Source of the DNA: an uncultured Aquimarina sp.
Lineage (GTDB): Bacteria > Bacteroidota > Bacteroidia > Flavobacteriales > Flavobacteriaceae
Length of the DNA: 64,000 bases
Direction: 5' to 3'
Assembly (NCBI RefSeq): GCF_947492405.1
Contig: NZ_CANLMP010000008.1
Location: 1-64,000 of the forward strand
The notes beneath the pieces were generated by a model. The model was not told the origin of the DNA. It was given only the letters and a program-made list of their open reading frames with translations, and did not search any database. Of the stretch, positions 17,421 through 27,276 are shown piece after piece (positions within the stretch are counted from its first letter, which is position 1; every line of letters starts with the position of its first letter). A program made the position numbers and the translations under genes.

Positions 17421-18713
17421 TTATTTACTGTATTTATTGCTATATCGTTTCCAGAGTGTAGTCTGATGACTTTCTAAACTGATGTCTCTACCTTGGATAA
17501 AAGCTTTCTCTAATTGATTTGTTCGCATATCTAAAGCATCACCGATACTAATAAATAGTGTAGCATCTTTTCCTACTTCTAATGTACCCACCATATCGTC
17601 AATACCTAATATTTTAGCACTATTGCCAGTGATTAACTGCACTGCTTTTTCTTTGTCTAAACCATGTGCAGCAACAGTTCCTGCCTGAAAAGGAAGATTA
17701 CGAGCGTTAGCTCGTTCCATCTGACCTGTATTTTGCAACCCTACTAATACGCCAGCATCCATTAGTAACTTTGCATTTTTATATGGCAAGTCATAATCAT
17801 CATCTTCATAATTTGGTGTAGAATGCGTTCTTGTGAGTAGTACAGGAATGTTTTGTTGTTTTAATTGCGAGGCAACTTTGTAAGCTTCATCAGCTTCTAC
17901 TAAAACTACCTTTTTTAGTCCTTGCTCTTTTGAAAAACTCAATGCATCTAAAATAGCTTTTTCGGCACTAACATGAATAAACAGAGTTTGTGTACCATTA
18001 AAAATATTTTGCATGGAAAGATGAGGTAAGTTTTCTTTACTTATATCAGATTTTATGGTTGCTTTTGCCTGATTCATATAATCTGTAAGAGCAGTTACTT
18101 GTTCTTGATATTTTTTATTTGGTTTAAACCCAGGATCTTCACCTAACCACCATCTTCCTCTGGTAAAAGGGCTAGGCCAATTCATATGAATTCCATCGTC
18201 TGTTTTAATGGCTGCATCTTCCCAGTTCCATGCATCTAATTGTACAATAGAAGAGGTTCCGGAAATCCATCCACCACGAGGCGTAGTTTGGGCAATTAGT
18301 ACACCATTAGGCCTCATGCTTTCTACAATCTTACTCTCAGCATTATAAGCAATAATACTTCTAATATGTGGATTAAAGCCACCTATTTCACTGTCGTCAT
18401 CAGTTGCTCTAACTGCGCCTATTTCGACAAGCCCTAAAGTTGAATTAGGAGCAATAAATCCTGGATACACATGTTTTCCAGTTGCATCAATTACTTTTCC
18501 TTTGCTGGCAATACTGCCATTAGTACCAACATTAATGATTTTTCCGTTTTCAAAAATTATGATACTATTCTCAATAACTTCACCATTACCTATGTGTGCT
18601 ATTGCCCCAGTGATTGTGATTGCTTCGGTCTGAGATTTAGCTGGAGTTTGCTGTGCTGTTATATTTCCTAGCGAAAATAATAGTAACAACAATATGTATG
18701 ATATGTTTTTCAT
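17421..18713 (-). CDS. Exported amidohydrolase-family protein, metal site degenerate
   Basis: 430 aa. Signal peptide ends GNITAQ. The composite amidohydrolase domain is recognisable from IVFENGKIINVGTNGSI, GKHVYPGFIAPNSTLG and the C-terminal LITGNSAKILGIDDMVGTLEVGKDATL. At the place of the metal-binding HxH (normally GFIDxHxH) it reads APNSTLG, and the catalytic Asp region reads GLQNTGQ instead of TDS/SDG. It is therefore probably not a metal-dependent hydrolase by itself. It follows the 995-aa amidohydrolase gene by 15 nt in the same operon, suggesting a partner subunit. Confidence 0.82.
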   Translation of the reverse strand: MKNISYILLLLLFSLGNITAQQTPAKSQTEAITITGAIAHIGNGEVIENSIIIFENGKIINVGTNGSIASKGKVIDATGKHVYPGFIAPNSTLGLVEIGAVRATDDDSEIGGFNPHIRSIIAYNAESKIVESMRPNGVLIAQTTPRGGWISGTSSIVQLDAWNWEDAAIKTDDGIHMNWPSPFTRGRWWLGEDPGFKPNKKYQEQVTALTDYMNQAKATIKSDISKENLPHLSMQNIFNGTQTLFIHVSAEKAILDALSFSKEQGLKKVVLVEADEAYKVASQLKQQNIPVLLTRTHSTPNYEDDDYDLPYKNAKLLMDAGVLVGLQNTGQMERANARNLPFQAGTVAAHGLDKEKAVQLITGNSAKILGIDDMVGTLEVGKDATLFISIGDALDMRTNQLEKAFIQGRDISLESHQTTLWKRYSNKYSK

Positions 18714-18728
18714 TTTTTTACTTGGTGT

Positions 18729-21716
18729 TTAGTGAATGTGTTCTACAGTATCACAGTGAAAATGTTGTTTTTCTTTTTTCTTTGGTGGCTGTGTCTTTAA
18801 ACCATTGTTTTTAGCCTTTAACAACATTGTAGATAATTGATTTCGCTCTTTAGCAATAGCTTTTCTGTTGGTTTTGTCTTTTTCCAGATCGAAGTATATA
18901 GCACCTTCAATAATTGTTTTTTCAGCTTTTGCGTAAATAGATAATGGATGATCTGTCCATAGCACTACATCTGCATCTTTTCCTACTTTAATACTACCTA
19001 CACGATCATCAATATGTAACATTTTTGCAGGATTAAGTGTTACAAACTTCCAGGCTTCTTCTTCACTAATGCCTCCATATTTTACTGATTTTGCAGCTTC
19101 TTGGTTTAATCTTCTAGACATTTCGCCATCATCACTATTAATAGCAACTAGTACTCCTTGATTATGCATTATAGTAGCATTATAAGGGATTGCATCATTT
19201 ACTTCATATTTATAAGCCCACCAATCAGAAAATGTAGATCCGGCAACTCCGTGTGTTGCCATTTTATCTGCCACTTTATATCCTTCTAGAATGTGAGTGA
19301 ATGTATTTATTCTGAAATTGAACTTTTCTGCTACTTTCATCAACATATTTATTTCACTTTGGACATAGGAGTGACAACTTATAAAACGCTTACCATTAAG
19401 AATTTCTACTAATGTTTCCATCTCTATATCCTTACGATAAGGCTTCCCACTGTTTTTTAGTTGTTCATATCGCTTGGCGCGAGTAAAATAATCGACATAT
19501 AATTGTTCTACACCCATACGGGTCTGTGGGAAACGTATTCTTTCTGCATCCCCCCAATTACTTTGTTTTACATTTTCACCTAAGGCAAATTTGATAAACT
19601 TAGGAGAATTTTTATAGATAAGATTTTCTGCACTTTCACCCCATTTTAATTTTAAGATTGCTGATCTACCACCAATTGGGTTAGCAGACCCATGTAATAT
19701 CTGGATAGAAGTTACTCCACCAGCAAGATTTCTATACATGTTGATATCATCGGGAGATACAACATCTTCTATGGTTACTTCTGCTGTAGAATTATGACCA
19801 GCTTCATTAATTGCTGCTGCTGCAATATGAGAATGTTCATCAATAATACCACTCGTTAAATGTTTTCCGGTTGCATCAATAATTTTGGCATTTCCGGAGT
19901 TTAGATTTTTCCCAATTCCTGCAATTTTTCCATTTTTAATCAATACATCAGTTTCCGAAAGGATTCCATCAGTCTCGTTTGTCCAAACAGTAGCATTTTT
20001 GAATAGGATATTTTCCGATTTAGGAAGTGTACTATTTCCGTAAGCAATATTTGGATAGGTTATAGGCAGTATCTTAGGTGTCTCGTTTTTGTCTTCAGAT
20101 TTCTTTTCATCTTTTTTAACAGCATCTTTTGGCTTTTGTTTGGCCGTAAAAGTAGTCTCTGACCCGTTGGGCAAAATAGCTTTTCCACTCCAAAATTTTG
20201 GGTTTTTATTAATCGCGGTAACGATCCTGGTATACTGGGTTTTTGTTGTGTCAGCATCTGTAAAAGTAAGGGATACCCAATCATTAGTATATGTGATTTT
20301 ACTTCCTAATTTAATTTCTCCAAGTTTTACTTCTGCCTTTGGTTTAGCAGGTTTTCCTGATATGGACACATCATATGTTTTTCCAGCAAGTGTTAGTTCA
20401 TATGCACCATTGATATCCGTGGTATTCATATCATTAACAATGTTCTTATGTCCTTGTACCCAGTTTTCATAAATAATATTATCCTTAGAGAATAACTCTT
20501 GACTGGTAATTAAAAAATTGGCATATGCCCCTTTTTTAAGAGTTCCTAGTACATCGCTTTTACCTAAAATCTGAGCAGGAACGGTGGTCAATGCCTCTAG
20601 TGCGGTTTTTTTATCCAGTCCATGCTTGATTGCTTTTTCAACTCTTGTATTGAGATCCGCAATCTTTTTTAATTTATGTGTGGTTAGTGAAAATTTCACT
20701 CCATTTTTTGCCAAAACAGATGGGTTGGTAGGTGCTTGGTTCCAATGGCGCATGTCACCAAGACTTACTAGGTTAGCCATGTATGGATTCGAAACATCAT
20801 AAGCTTCAGGAAAATCAAGCGGGATAATATATTTAGCATTAGTAGCTTTTACCTTATCAATTCTGGCATATTCATCGCCACCACCAACAATGATGTATTG
20901 AATATTAAATTCATCACCTACTTTGTCAGCTCTAAACCCATTAATTCTACTTCCTGCTTCAAAAATTTGAGGTAAGTTTTTATTTTTATTTAAAGCTTCT
21001 ATGGACAAATCTTTATAATCTGTATTGTTAGTGGTATACCAATCAGCATCCAAATATACTTGTCTTAGTAGTGCCATAGATCCCATTAGTGATGTAGGGT
21101 ACATTTGTTTACTTTTATTACTTTTAGAAAAAGAAAGTAATTGTGAGGATGCATCACTTAATAATCGATCACCTTTGGTGCCATCGTTATTAAGGGCCAC
21201 CAGTAAACCAGTTCCTCTTATAATTCCATCAGGCATATGGGTGTTTAAAGTTCCAAATCCTGCTTTAATAAATTCATCAGCTTTCTTCTTGTCATAAGTG
21301 AAATCGTCTAACGAATTTGTTTCTGGACGGATATGATCATTCCAATAATAACCTTCTCTAGAAGCATCATATTGCGGATTACTTCTAAAAGAGCCCCCTT
21401 TTCTTTCAGGTTTTTTAATTCCGAAGTTCGTAAAAGGATCAATAAAGGATGCATATATATGTTTTCCTTGTAGATCGATTACAATACTATTTTTGGGAAT
21501 TGAAAGAGAAGTTCCAACTTGAACTATTTTTCCTTTCTGAATTATTAATATACCATTCTTAATCTCTGTTTCTGGAGATGTATGGATTATTGCGTTGGTG
21601 AAAACGGTGTAATTAGAGTTAGACGTTTTTACCCCATCATTTTTCGGGAAATATTCTTGAGCATTAATATTAAACCCCATAAATATCACTAAGAGTGATA
21701 ATAATAGTTTTTTCAT
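18729..21716 (-). CDS. Large exported protein with two tandem amidohydrolase domains
   Basis: 995 aa with signal peptide ending NINAQ. Two imidazolonepropionase-like amidohydrolase units are joined by a linker with a beta-sandwich-like stretch (about 445-560). The first (25-440) lacks the HxH motif, reading ASFIDPFTNFG. The second (about 575-970) is intact: SGIIDEHSHIAAA with HSH, then ISCHSYVQSEI and TFTHILEGYK for the later His ligands, and AINSDDGEMSRRL with the catalytic Asp. Such proteins cleave cyclic amides or dipeptide-like bonds, but the substrate is unknown. The C terminus has a His-containing tail. First gene of a two-gene operon. Confidence 0.87.
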   Translation of the reverse strand: MKKLLLSLLVIFMGFNINAQEYFPKNDGVKTSNSNYTVFTNAIIHTSPETEIKNGILIIQKGKIVQVGTSLSIPKNSIVIDLQGKHIYASFIDPFTNFGIKKPERKGGSFRSNPQYDASREGYYWNDHIRPETNSLDDFTYDKKKADEFIKAGFGTLNTHMPDGIIRGTGLLVALNNDGTKGDRLLSDASSQLLSFSKSNKSKQMYPTSLMGSMALLRQVYLDADWYTTNNTDYKDLSIEALNKNKNLPQIFEAGSRINGFRADKVGDEFNIQYIIVGGGDEYARIDKVKATNAKYIIPLDFPEAYDVSNPYMANLVSLGDMRHWNQAPTNPSVLAKNGVKFSLTTHKLKKIADLNTRVEKAIKHGLDKKTALEALTTVPAQILGKSDVLGTLKKGAYANFLITSQELFSKDNIIYENWVQGHKNIVNDMNTTDINGAYELTLAGKTYDVSISGKPAKPKAEVKLGEIKLGSKITYTNDWVSLTFTDADTTKTQYTRIVTAINKNPKFWSGKAILPNGSETTFTAKQKPKDAVKKDEKKSEDKNETPKILPITYPNIAYGNSTLPKSENILFKNATVWTNETDGILSETDVLIKNGKIAGIGKNLNSGNAKIIDATGKHLTSGIIDEHSHIAAAAINEAGHNSTAEVTIEDVVSPDDINMYRNLAGGVTSIQILHGSANPIGGRSAILKLKWGESAENLIYKNSPKFIKFALGENVKQSNWGDAERIRFPQTRMGVEQLYVDYFTRAKRYEQLKNSGKPYRKDIEMETLVEILNGKRFISCHSYVQSEINMLMKVAEKFNFRINTFTHILEGYKVADKMATHGVAGSTFSDWWAYKYEVNDAIPYNATIMHNQGVLVAINSDDGEMSRRLNQEAAKSVKYGGISEEEAWKFVTLNPAKMLHIDDRVGSIKVGKDADVVLWTDHPLSIYAKAEKTIIEGAIYFDLEKDKTNRKAIAKERNQLSTMLLKAKNNGLKTQPPKKKEKQHFHCDTVEHIH

Positions 21717-21834
21717 AAGAGTTAGTGTAAAGATGAATTGGTTTTAAAGATAGCTGTTGCGATAGAAATAGGCTTTTAATTAATACTTTTTTAACAACTA
21801 AAAAGCGAGTAGTAGCCTAGCGGAAGTATTATAT

Positions 21835-22899
21835 TTATAGCTTATCCTTATAGTAGTTTACTAATAGGGCAACTACATAACTATAGGTTTCCATACCTTT
21901 AGGTTGATTGTTGGCTTTTAAGTAAGTGTCATAGGTGCTTTTAAAAATTGGCTCCAAAGGATTTTGATAGCTCATCCAGAATTCATTCACTTCTTGATAA
22001 TTTTTTCTAATTCCGGGCCTTAACTTTTCTATTAAGCAAAAAGCCTTTTGCTCATCTCTGAGATATAGATCATTTAGACAAAACTTAAGAGCAAATGTAG
22101 TTCCGCTGTACTTAAAATAGGGGTCATCATAATTCATTGTAGTCAAAGCTGCTATGAAATTAGCTTCATTTTCTTTGGCAAAACCTAACTGATGAGCTTC
22201 TTCGTGACAGCTTGTAGTAGGAGCTTTGTAATTAATAATTAAGCCGTTGACTTGAGCTTCATTAGTAATTGGATTAAGATACCCACTAAATCCCATATAT
22301 GTCAGAGGTATACTTAATAAGGACTTTTTAATACTTTTTGGATAATAATTAATAGTCGGAAGAATATGATTAAGTTGCTTATAAGCTGGGATTGTTTTTT
22401 CGAATATTTCATCTTTACTATAGGGCATAACTATAGCTAATGAATCATCTGTTTCTAAATTGGCGTGAAGGATATTTGCCTTTTCAATGAGTTTCTCAGA
22501 GACCATTAAAAGTTCTGCCTCACTATATTGATCTTCAATTTTTAATATTTCGTGCATTGGTAATCTGTAGTAATTCATTCCCCATAACAAATGAAAAGCT
22601 GCATATACTATAGATAAAGTAGCACCTATATCTAATACTATGTTTTTCCATTGTGCTTTTTTTCTAAATACTTTTTTAAATAGAAATCGAATAAGAAGTA
22701 CAATCAAAATACTATAACCAATATCTCCAAAAGAAAATGGAATCCATCCAAAAGCATATCGTAGTGCTTTAGAAGTGTATACAAATAAACCATTGCTATA
22801 AAACTGATCTATAAATTCTGGAAAGAAAGATAATATCTTAATTATTATCATCTGTACAGGAAGTAAAATAGTAAGATATAATTTTGTTTTGGATTGCAT
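21835..22899 (-). CDS. DUF3810 family membrane protein with HExxH motif
   Basis: 354 aa from ATG 22899. The reading frame is open to 22986, but the extra 29 residues would run into the pepD promoter and precede the first membrane helix. Three transmembrane segments lie in the first ~105 residues. The rest is soluble and contains TSCHEEAHQLGFAKENEANFIA: an HExxH zinc motif with a Glu-containing ExEANF downstream, as in gluzincin-type metallopeptidases. The DUF3810 assignment is by pattern. It is divergent from pepD. The likely role is a membrane-bound protease of unknown target. Confidence 0.8.
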   Translation of the reverse strand: MQSKTKLYLTILLPVQMIIIKILSFFPEFIDQFYSNGLFVYTSKALRYAFGWIPFSFGDIGYSILIVLLIRFLFKKVFRKKAQWKNIVLDIGATLSIVYAAFHLLWGMNYYRLPMHEILKIEDQYSEAELLMVSEKLIEKANILHANLETDDSLAIVMPYSKDEIFEKTIPAYKQLNHILPTINYYPKSIKKSLLSIPLTYMGFSGYLNPITNEAQVNGLIINYKAPTTSCHEEAHQLGFAKENEANFIAALTTMNYDDPYFKYSGTTFALKFCLNDLYLRDEQKAFCLIEKLRPGIRKNYQEVNEFWMSYQNPLEPIFKSTYDTYLKANNQPKGMETYSYVVALLVNYYKDKL

Positions 22900-22946
22900 A
22901 TAATTAAATATAATATGACGTAAAGCTACAACAATTAATATATCAT

Positions 22947-22976
22947 TTGAATTAAGATTTTCATAATGTACATTTG
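22947..22976 (+). promoter_or_regulatory. Sigma-A type promoter of pepD
   Basis: TTG (22947-22949), 19-nt spacer, TACATTTG (22969-22976). A transcript would start near 22983, so the upstream in-frame ATG at 22966 cannot be the pepD start. This supports ATG 22996. Confidence 0.7.
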
Positions 22977-22995
22977 TCAAAAACACAATACATAT

Positions 22996-24456
22996 ATGAA
23001 TTCAGAAATAAGAAATCTGGAGCCTAAAGAACTCTGGAATAAATTTGCAGATCTTAATGCGGTTCCGAGACCTTCTAAAAAGGAAGAACGTGTAATTGCT
23101 TTTATGAAGGACTTCGGGAATTTTTTGGGGTTGTCAGTAGAAATAGATGAGGTAGGTAATGTTTTGATTAAAAAACCGGCTACTTCTGGTATGGAGAATA
23201 GAAAGACTGTAGTGATGCAGTCTCACCTGGATATGGTGCATCAAAAAAATGCAGATACCGTTTTTGATTTTGATACACAAGGGATCGAAATGTATATTGA
23301 TGGAGATTGGGTAAGAGCAAGAGGAACTACTTTAGGAGCGGATAATGGATTAGGTGTAGCGACAATTATGGCTATTCTGGAATCTAACGAAATTTCTCAT
23401 CCTGCTATAGAAGCTTTATTTACAATTGATGAGGAAACTGGAATGACTGGAGCAATGGGGTTAAAACCAAATTGGTTGCAAGGGGATGTTCTATTAAACT
23501 TGGATACCGAAGAAGATGATGAAATTGGTGTTGGATGTGCAGGAGGAGTGGATGTAACTGCCGAACGAGCATATAAAGAAGAAAAGATTGAAGACGGAAA
23601 AACTGCTTATACTATTTCAGTAACAGGTCTTAACGGAGGACATTCTGGGATGGATATTCATAAAGGGTTAGGTAATGCTAACAAAATTATGAATAGGTTG
23701 TTGTTTGATGGTTTTGAGAATTTTGGACTAAGAATTCATGAAATTAAAGGAGGTAGTCTCAGAAATGCAATTCCAAGAGAAAGTTTTGCTACTATAGTAG
23801 TGGATACGATACATTCTGAAGCTTTTGAATTTGAAACTGGAGAATTAATTTCTACGATTAAGAAAGAACTCACTTTGGTGGATCCCAACTTGTCAATTGA
23901 ATTGAATAATGTTGATTTGCCAAAGAATGTAATGGAATTAGGAGTTCAGGAGGGTGTTCTAAAATCTTTGTATGCAGCCCATAACGGAGTATATGTAATG
24001 AGTTTGTCTATTCCTGATTTGGTAGAAACTTCTAATAATATTGCTAAGGTAACTATTGGTAATGGTAAGATGAAGATCGAATGTTTGACTAGAAGTAGCG
24101 TAGAATCTACAAAATTAGATTTGGTTAATAAGCTAAGAGCAACTTTCGAATTAATAGGTTGTGAGGTTACAACAGATGGAGATTATCCAGGTTGGGCTCC
24201 AAACATGAATTCTGCAATATTGAAAGTGCTAGATGAGTTGTACCAAAAAATAAATGGAGAAAAAGCACATGTTGCTGCTTGTCATGCAGGATTGGAATGT
24301 GGGATTTTAGGACAAAATTATCCTGATATGGATATGATATCTTTTGGTCCTACTATTTTAGGTGCGCATTCTCCTGATGAGCGAGCTAGTATTTCTTCTG
24401 TTAAAAAATATTGGGGTTTTGTAAAGGAAATTTTGCAAAATATTCCCTTGAAATAG
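22996..24456 (+). CDS. pepD: Aminoacyl-histidine dipeptidase (cytosol non-specific dipeptidase)
   Basis: 486 aa, the family's usual length. M20C metallopeptidase that hydrolyses dipeptides such as carnosine-type Xaa-His. Metal and catalytic motifs: MQSHLDMVHQK with the first His and Asp, TLGADNGLGV with the bridging Asp, and TIDEETGMTGAMG with the general-base Glu and metal-binding Glu. HAGLECGIL and FGPTILGAHSPDE near the C terminus complete the site. The start is chosen from the promoter and from the usual N terminus (L-E-P-K-E-L-W-N-K-F). Cytosolic; stands alone with its own terminator. Confidence 0.94.
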   Translation: MNSEIRNLEPKELWNKFADLNAVPRPSKKEERVIAFMKDFGNFLGLSVEIDEVGNVLIKKPATSGMENRKTVVMQSHLDMVHQKNADTVFDFDTQGIEMYIDGDWVRARGTTLGADNGLGVATIMAILESNEISHPAIEALFTIDEETGMTGAMGLKPNWLQGDVLLNLDTEEDDEIGVGCAGGVDVTAERAYKEEKIEDGKTAYTISVTGLNGGHSGMDIHKGLGNANKIMNRLLFDGFENFGLRIHEIKGGSLRNAIPRESFATIVVDTIHSEAFEFETGELISTIKKELTLVDPNLSIELNNVDLPKNVMELGVQEGVLKSLYAAHNGVYVMSLSIPDLVETSNNIAKVTIGNGKMKIECLTRSSVESTKLDLVNKLRATFELIGCEVTTDGDYPGWAPNMNSAILKVLDELYQKINGEKAHVAACHAGLECGILGQNYPDMDMISFGPTILGAHSPDERASISSVKKYWGFVKEILQNIPLK

Positions 24457-24471
24457 TTTTAGATTTAAGTC

Positions 24472-24512
24472 AAAAAAAATGCATCTCAAATGGAATGAGA
24501 TGCATTTTTTTT
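24472..24512. terminator. Bidirectional rho-independent terminator
   Basis: 17-bp stem (A8-TGCATCTCA pairing with TGAGATGCA-T8) around a 7-nt loop. Serves pepD and the convergent cyclophilin-FKBP gene. Confidence 0.9.
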
Positions 24513-24527
24513 GAAATTATATTTTAA

Positions 24528-25697
24528 TTAATGACCGTGACCATCGTCTTTAGAATGATCTTGAGGAGCTGATTGCTCTGCAATACTCAATAGTTCAAGT
24601 TCAAATATCAAATCTGTATTTGGCGGGATAGGTCTTCTACCTCTTTCTCCATATCCTAAATGAGAAGGAATAAATATAACAGCTTTATCTCCAACCTTCA
24701 TTTGTTGTACTCCTTCTCTAAAACCAGGAATCATCTGTGCTTCTGGAGAATAAGCCATTTGCATTGGAGCATATCCTTTAGGGTGATTAGCTCTACGTTG
24801 ATCCCAAGTTCCTGTTTCTTTTGCTATTTCTTCAATATTGGTATCGAATATTCTTCCATCAGTGAAGTATCCTTGATAATTAAGATTTACCATTTCTCCT
24901 AATTTTGGTTGTGCTCCTTCTCCTTTATTAAGGAAATATATTTCTAAACCACTTTCTAGTTTTGTTGCTTTTTCTTTTAGTTCAGTATATCTAGTAGCAG
25001 TTTTAGCGCTTCTTTCTTTAGCAAGGCGTTCTTTTTCCAGTTTTTCTTCTTCTAAAACTTTTAATTTATCTTCAAAAGCAGCTTTAGCATCAAATGCTTT
25101 AGCATCTTTACCTTTTCTGATGATATTCACCTGTTGCATTTTTACTTCAGAAACAGGTTTGTCTCCTGGTTTTTTTGTTTCTACAGTTCCAATACTATCC
25201 ACCACATCTTGTCCTGATACTATTTCTCCAAATACAGTATGTTTACCATTTAACCAAGGAGTTTCTTTAAGTGTAATAAAAAATTGACTTCCATTAGTAG
25301 CTGGCCCAGAATTAGCCATAGATAAAATACCTTTGGATTTATGTGTTAATGAATCTACAATTTCATCTGGGAACTTGTATCCAGGATCTCCGGTTCCAGT
25401 TCCTAATGGGTCTCCAGTTTGTATCATAAAATCTTTAATGATTCTATGAAATATAATGCCGTTGTAATATTTCTTTTCTTTATATAAACTATCTACCATC
25501 GTGTTTGTTCCTTCTGCAAGAGAAACAAAATTGGCAACTGTCATTGGAGTTGCGTCATAGTATAATTTTGCAATAGCGGTACCTTTATTGGTAATAATCT
25601 CCGCATAGATTCCATCTCCAAGTTCAGGGTATTTTTCTTCGCAATTGGTAAAAGTAAGGGCGATAAGTGCTAAAAATAAAAGACTTAATTTTTTCAT
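24528..25697 (-). CDS. Peptidyl-prolyl isomerase lipoprotein, cyclophilin-FKBP fusion
   Basis: 389 aa. Lipobox LTFTNC at about 14-19. A cyclophilin domain covers about 28-190 (VANFVSLAEG, IIFHRIIKDFMIQTGDPLGTG, GSQFFITL, WLNGKHTVFGEI). A charged helical linker follows (KLKVLEEEKLEKERLAKE), then an FKBP domain (about 265-375: VNLNYQGYFTDGRIFDTN, MIPGFREGVQQMKVGDKAVIFIPSHLGYG). Both catalytic cores look complete, so it should act as a double proline isomerase on periplasmic clients. The C-terminal tail is His/Asp-rich. Last gene of nrnA-gldI-this, 14 nt after gldI. Confidence 0.92.
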   Translation of the reverse strand: MKKLSLLFLALIALTFTNCEEKYPELGDGIYAEIITNKGTAIAKLYYDATPMTVANFVSLAEGTNTMVDSLYKEKKYYNGIIFHRIIKDFMIQTGDPLGTGTGDPGYKFPDEIVDSLTHKSKGILSMANSGPATNGSQFFITLKETPWLNGKHTVFGEIVSGQDVVDSIGTVETKKPGDKPVSEVKMQQVNIIRKGKDAKAFDAKAAFEDKLKVLEEEKLEKERLAKERSAKTATRYTELKEKATKLESGLEIYFLNKGEGAQPKLGEMVNLNYQGYFTDGRIFDTNIEEIAKETGTWDQRRANHPKGYAPMQMAYSPEAQMIPGFREGVQQMKVGDKAVIFIPSHLGYGERGRRPIPPNTDLIFELELLSIAEQSAPQDHSKDDGHGH

Positions 25698-25711
25698 TTT
25701 TTTGTTAAGGT

Positions 25712-26263
25712 TTAATTTTCTTTTGTTGATTGTTTTGTGATTTTATTGAGTGTTACTCTTGATATTAACGGAATATTTGTCCCAATCTTATGATCATCTC
25801 CATAATAACCGTATGCTTGATAAGATGGGAACAAAAATGTTATTATTTCTCCTTCTTTCATTAGTTTTAACCCTTCTCTTAACCCGAAAAAAATATCTTC
25901 TTGATCAATCGAATAATTTACGGTATCTAGTTCTTTCTCATTATAGATTGTGGTACCATTAAGATTTTTTACATCATAGTTGAAATTTACAATATCACCA
26001 AACTTTGGTGTAATAGAAGAAATGGTATCTTTTTTTTCGTAATAATACCAAAAACCGCCATCCGATGAAATATAGCTATTTAAAGAATCTTCTTTAATAA
26101 TTTTTTGAATTTGTGCTTCTTCTCTAGCAATGAGTTCCTTATTTCTATTTATTGATTCATTAATAAATGATCCTGATGAAATACTGATCGGTTTCCTTGC
26201 TTCTGGCGCTTTACAAGAAAAAAACAGTGTCAAAACACTTAAGAATAGAAGGAAATATTTCAT
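25712..26263 (-). CDS. gldI: Gliding motility lipoprotein GldI (FKBP-type isomerase)
   Basis: 183 aa. Lipobox LTLFFSC ends the signal peptide. The C-terminal FKBP domain has FGDIVNFNYDVKNLNGTTIY, FFGLREGLKLMKEGEIITFLFPSYQAYGYYGD and IPLISRVTLNKI. In Flavobacterium johnsoniae GldI is required for gliding, probably by helping fold motility or type IX secretion components. The neighbourhood (nrnA overlapping by 4 nt upstream, ndk divergent) is the usual gldI context in flavobacteria. No other gld gene is in the window. Confidence 0.88.
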   Translation of the reverse strand: MKYFLLFLSVLTLFFSCKAPEARKPISISSGSFINESINRNKELIAREEAQIQKIIKEDSLNSYISSDGGFWYYYEKKDTISSITPKFGDIVNFNYDVKNLNGTTIYNEKELDTVNYSIDQEDIFFGLREGLKLMKEGEIITFLFPSYQAYGYYGDDHKIGTNIPLISRVTLNKITKQSTKEN

Positions 26264-27276
26264 TGATTTAAGGCCTTTTTATAAGAGGGTAAGATACTAA
26301 TAAATTTATCAACAGTTTCTTCAAGAGAAAGATTGCTTTTTCCACCAGCGGCGTTGTGGTGACCGCCTCCTTCAAAATGATTTCTAGAAAATTCATTTAC
26401 AGAAAAATCGCCTTTGGAACGTAGGGAGATTTTTATAATATTTTCACCTTTATTTTCAATAAAAATCAAGGCAAAAATTATTCCTTCCAGAGATAATCCC
26501 ATATTAACGAATGCTTCTGTATCACCTTTCTTAAAATTATGATCATCTAATTCTTTTTGTGATAACGTGATATATGCAGTGTTATATTCTGGAAGTACTT
26601 TTAAATTTTTTAGAGCTACTCCTTGTAGTTGCAATCTGGAGTACGAATTGGTGTCGTAAATCTTTTCGTGGATTCTGGTATTATCGGCACCACGATCAAT
26701 TAAATCGGCAATTACTCTATGCGTCGTACTTGTTGTGGATCTAAATCGAAATGAACCTGTGTCCGTCATAATACCGATATAAATACAAGTAGCGATATCA
26801 GCATCTATTCTATCGAGATCCTCTAATTTTTCTATAAAATGATAGATCATTTGACAAGTAGAACTCATACCAATATCACTATACGTATATGTAGCATAAT
26901 CATCTGGTTGTTGATGATGATCAATCATAATGAATGTAGTATCAGTTTGGGTCAAGACATTTTCCATATTTCCAGTCCTGGAGAAATGATTGAAATCTAG
27001 AGTAAAAATAATATCTGCCTCTTTAATTTTGGATACTGCAAGACTTGTATCACTATCATATTTAGTAATGGTACTCTCTCCGGGAATCCATTTTAAAAAA
27101 TTTGGGTAATCATTAGGTGTAATAACCACAGAATGATGTCCTAAACCAGATAGGTAATGATGTAATGCTAAAGTAGATCCAATAGCATCTCCATCTGGGT
27201 TTTTATGAGGAATAATAACAATCTTTTTTGGAGTGCTCAAAAGCACCTTTATTTCTTTAATCTCACTAGTATTCAT
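26260..27276 (-). CDS. DHH-family phosphoesterase (NrnA-like oligoribonuclease/pAp phosphatase)
   Basis: 338 aa. DHH motifs in order: KNPDGDAIGSTLALHHYL, TLDFNHFSRTGN, MIDHHQQPDDYA, TDTGSFRF, and the DHHA1 C-terminal GGGHHNAAGGKS that binds RNA. NrnA-type enzymes degrade very short RNAs (or pGpG/pApA dinucleotides) and dephosphorylate pAp. Manganese-dependent, cytosolic. Its 3' end overlaps gldI by 4 nt, so the two are translationally coupled. Possible start ATG 27276; no good promoter was seen. Confidence 0.9.
   Translation of the reverse strand: MNTSEIKEIKVLLSTPKKIVIIPHKNPDGDAIGSTLALHHYLSGLGHHSVVITPNDYPNFLKWIPGESTITKYDSDTSLAVSKIKEADIIFTLDFNHFSRTGNMENVLTQTDTTFIMIDHHQQPDDYATYTYSDIGMSSTCQMIYHFIEKLEDLDRIDADIATCIYIGIMTDTGSFRFRSTTSTTHRVIADLIDRGADNTRIHEKIYDTNSYSRLQLQGVALKNLKVLPEYNTAYITLSQKELDDHNFKKGDTEAFVNMGLSLEGIIFALIFIENKGENIIKISLRSKGDFSVNEFSRNHFEGGGHHNAAGGKSNLSLEETVDKFISILPSYKKALNQ

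Noticed and set aside
20089..20472. 127-codon plus-strand frame inside the large amidohydrolase gene
   Set aside because: Antisense shadow of a clear gene; composition is that of a reversed coding strand.
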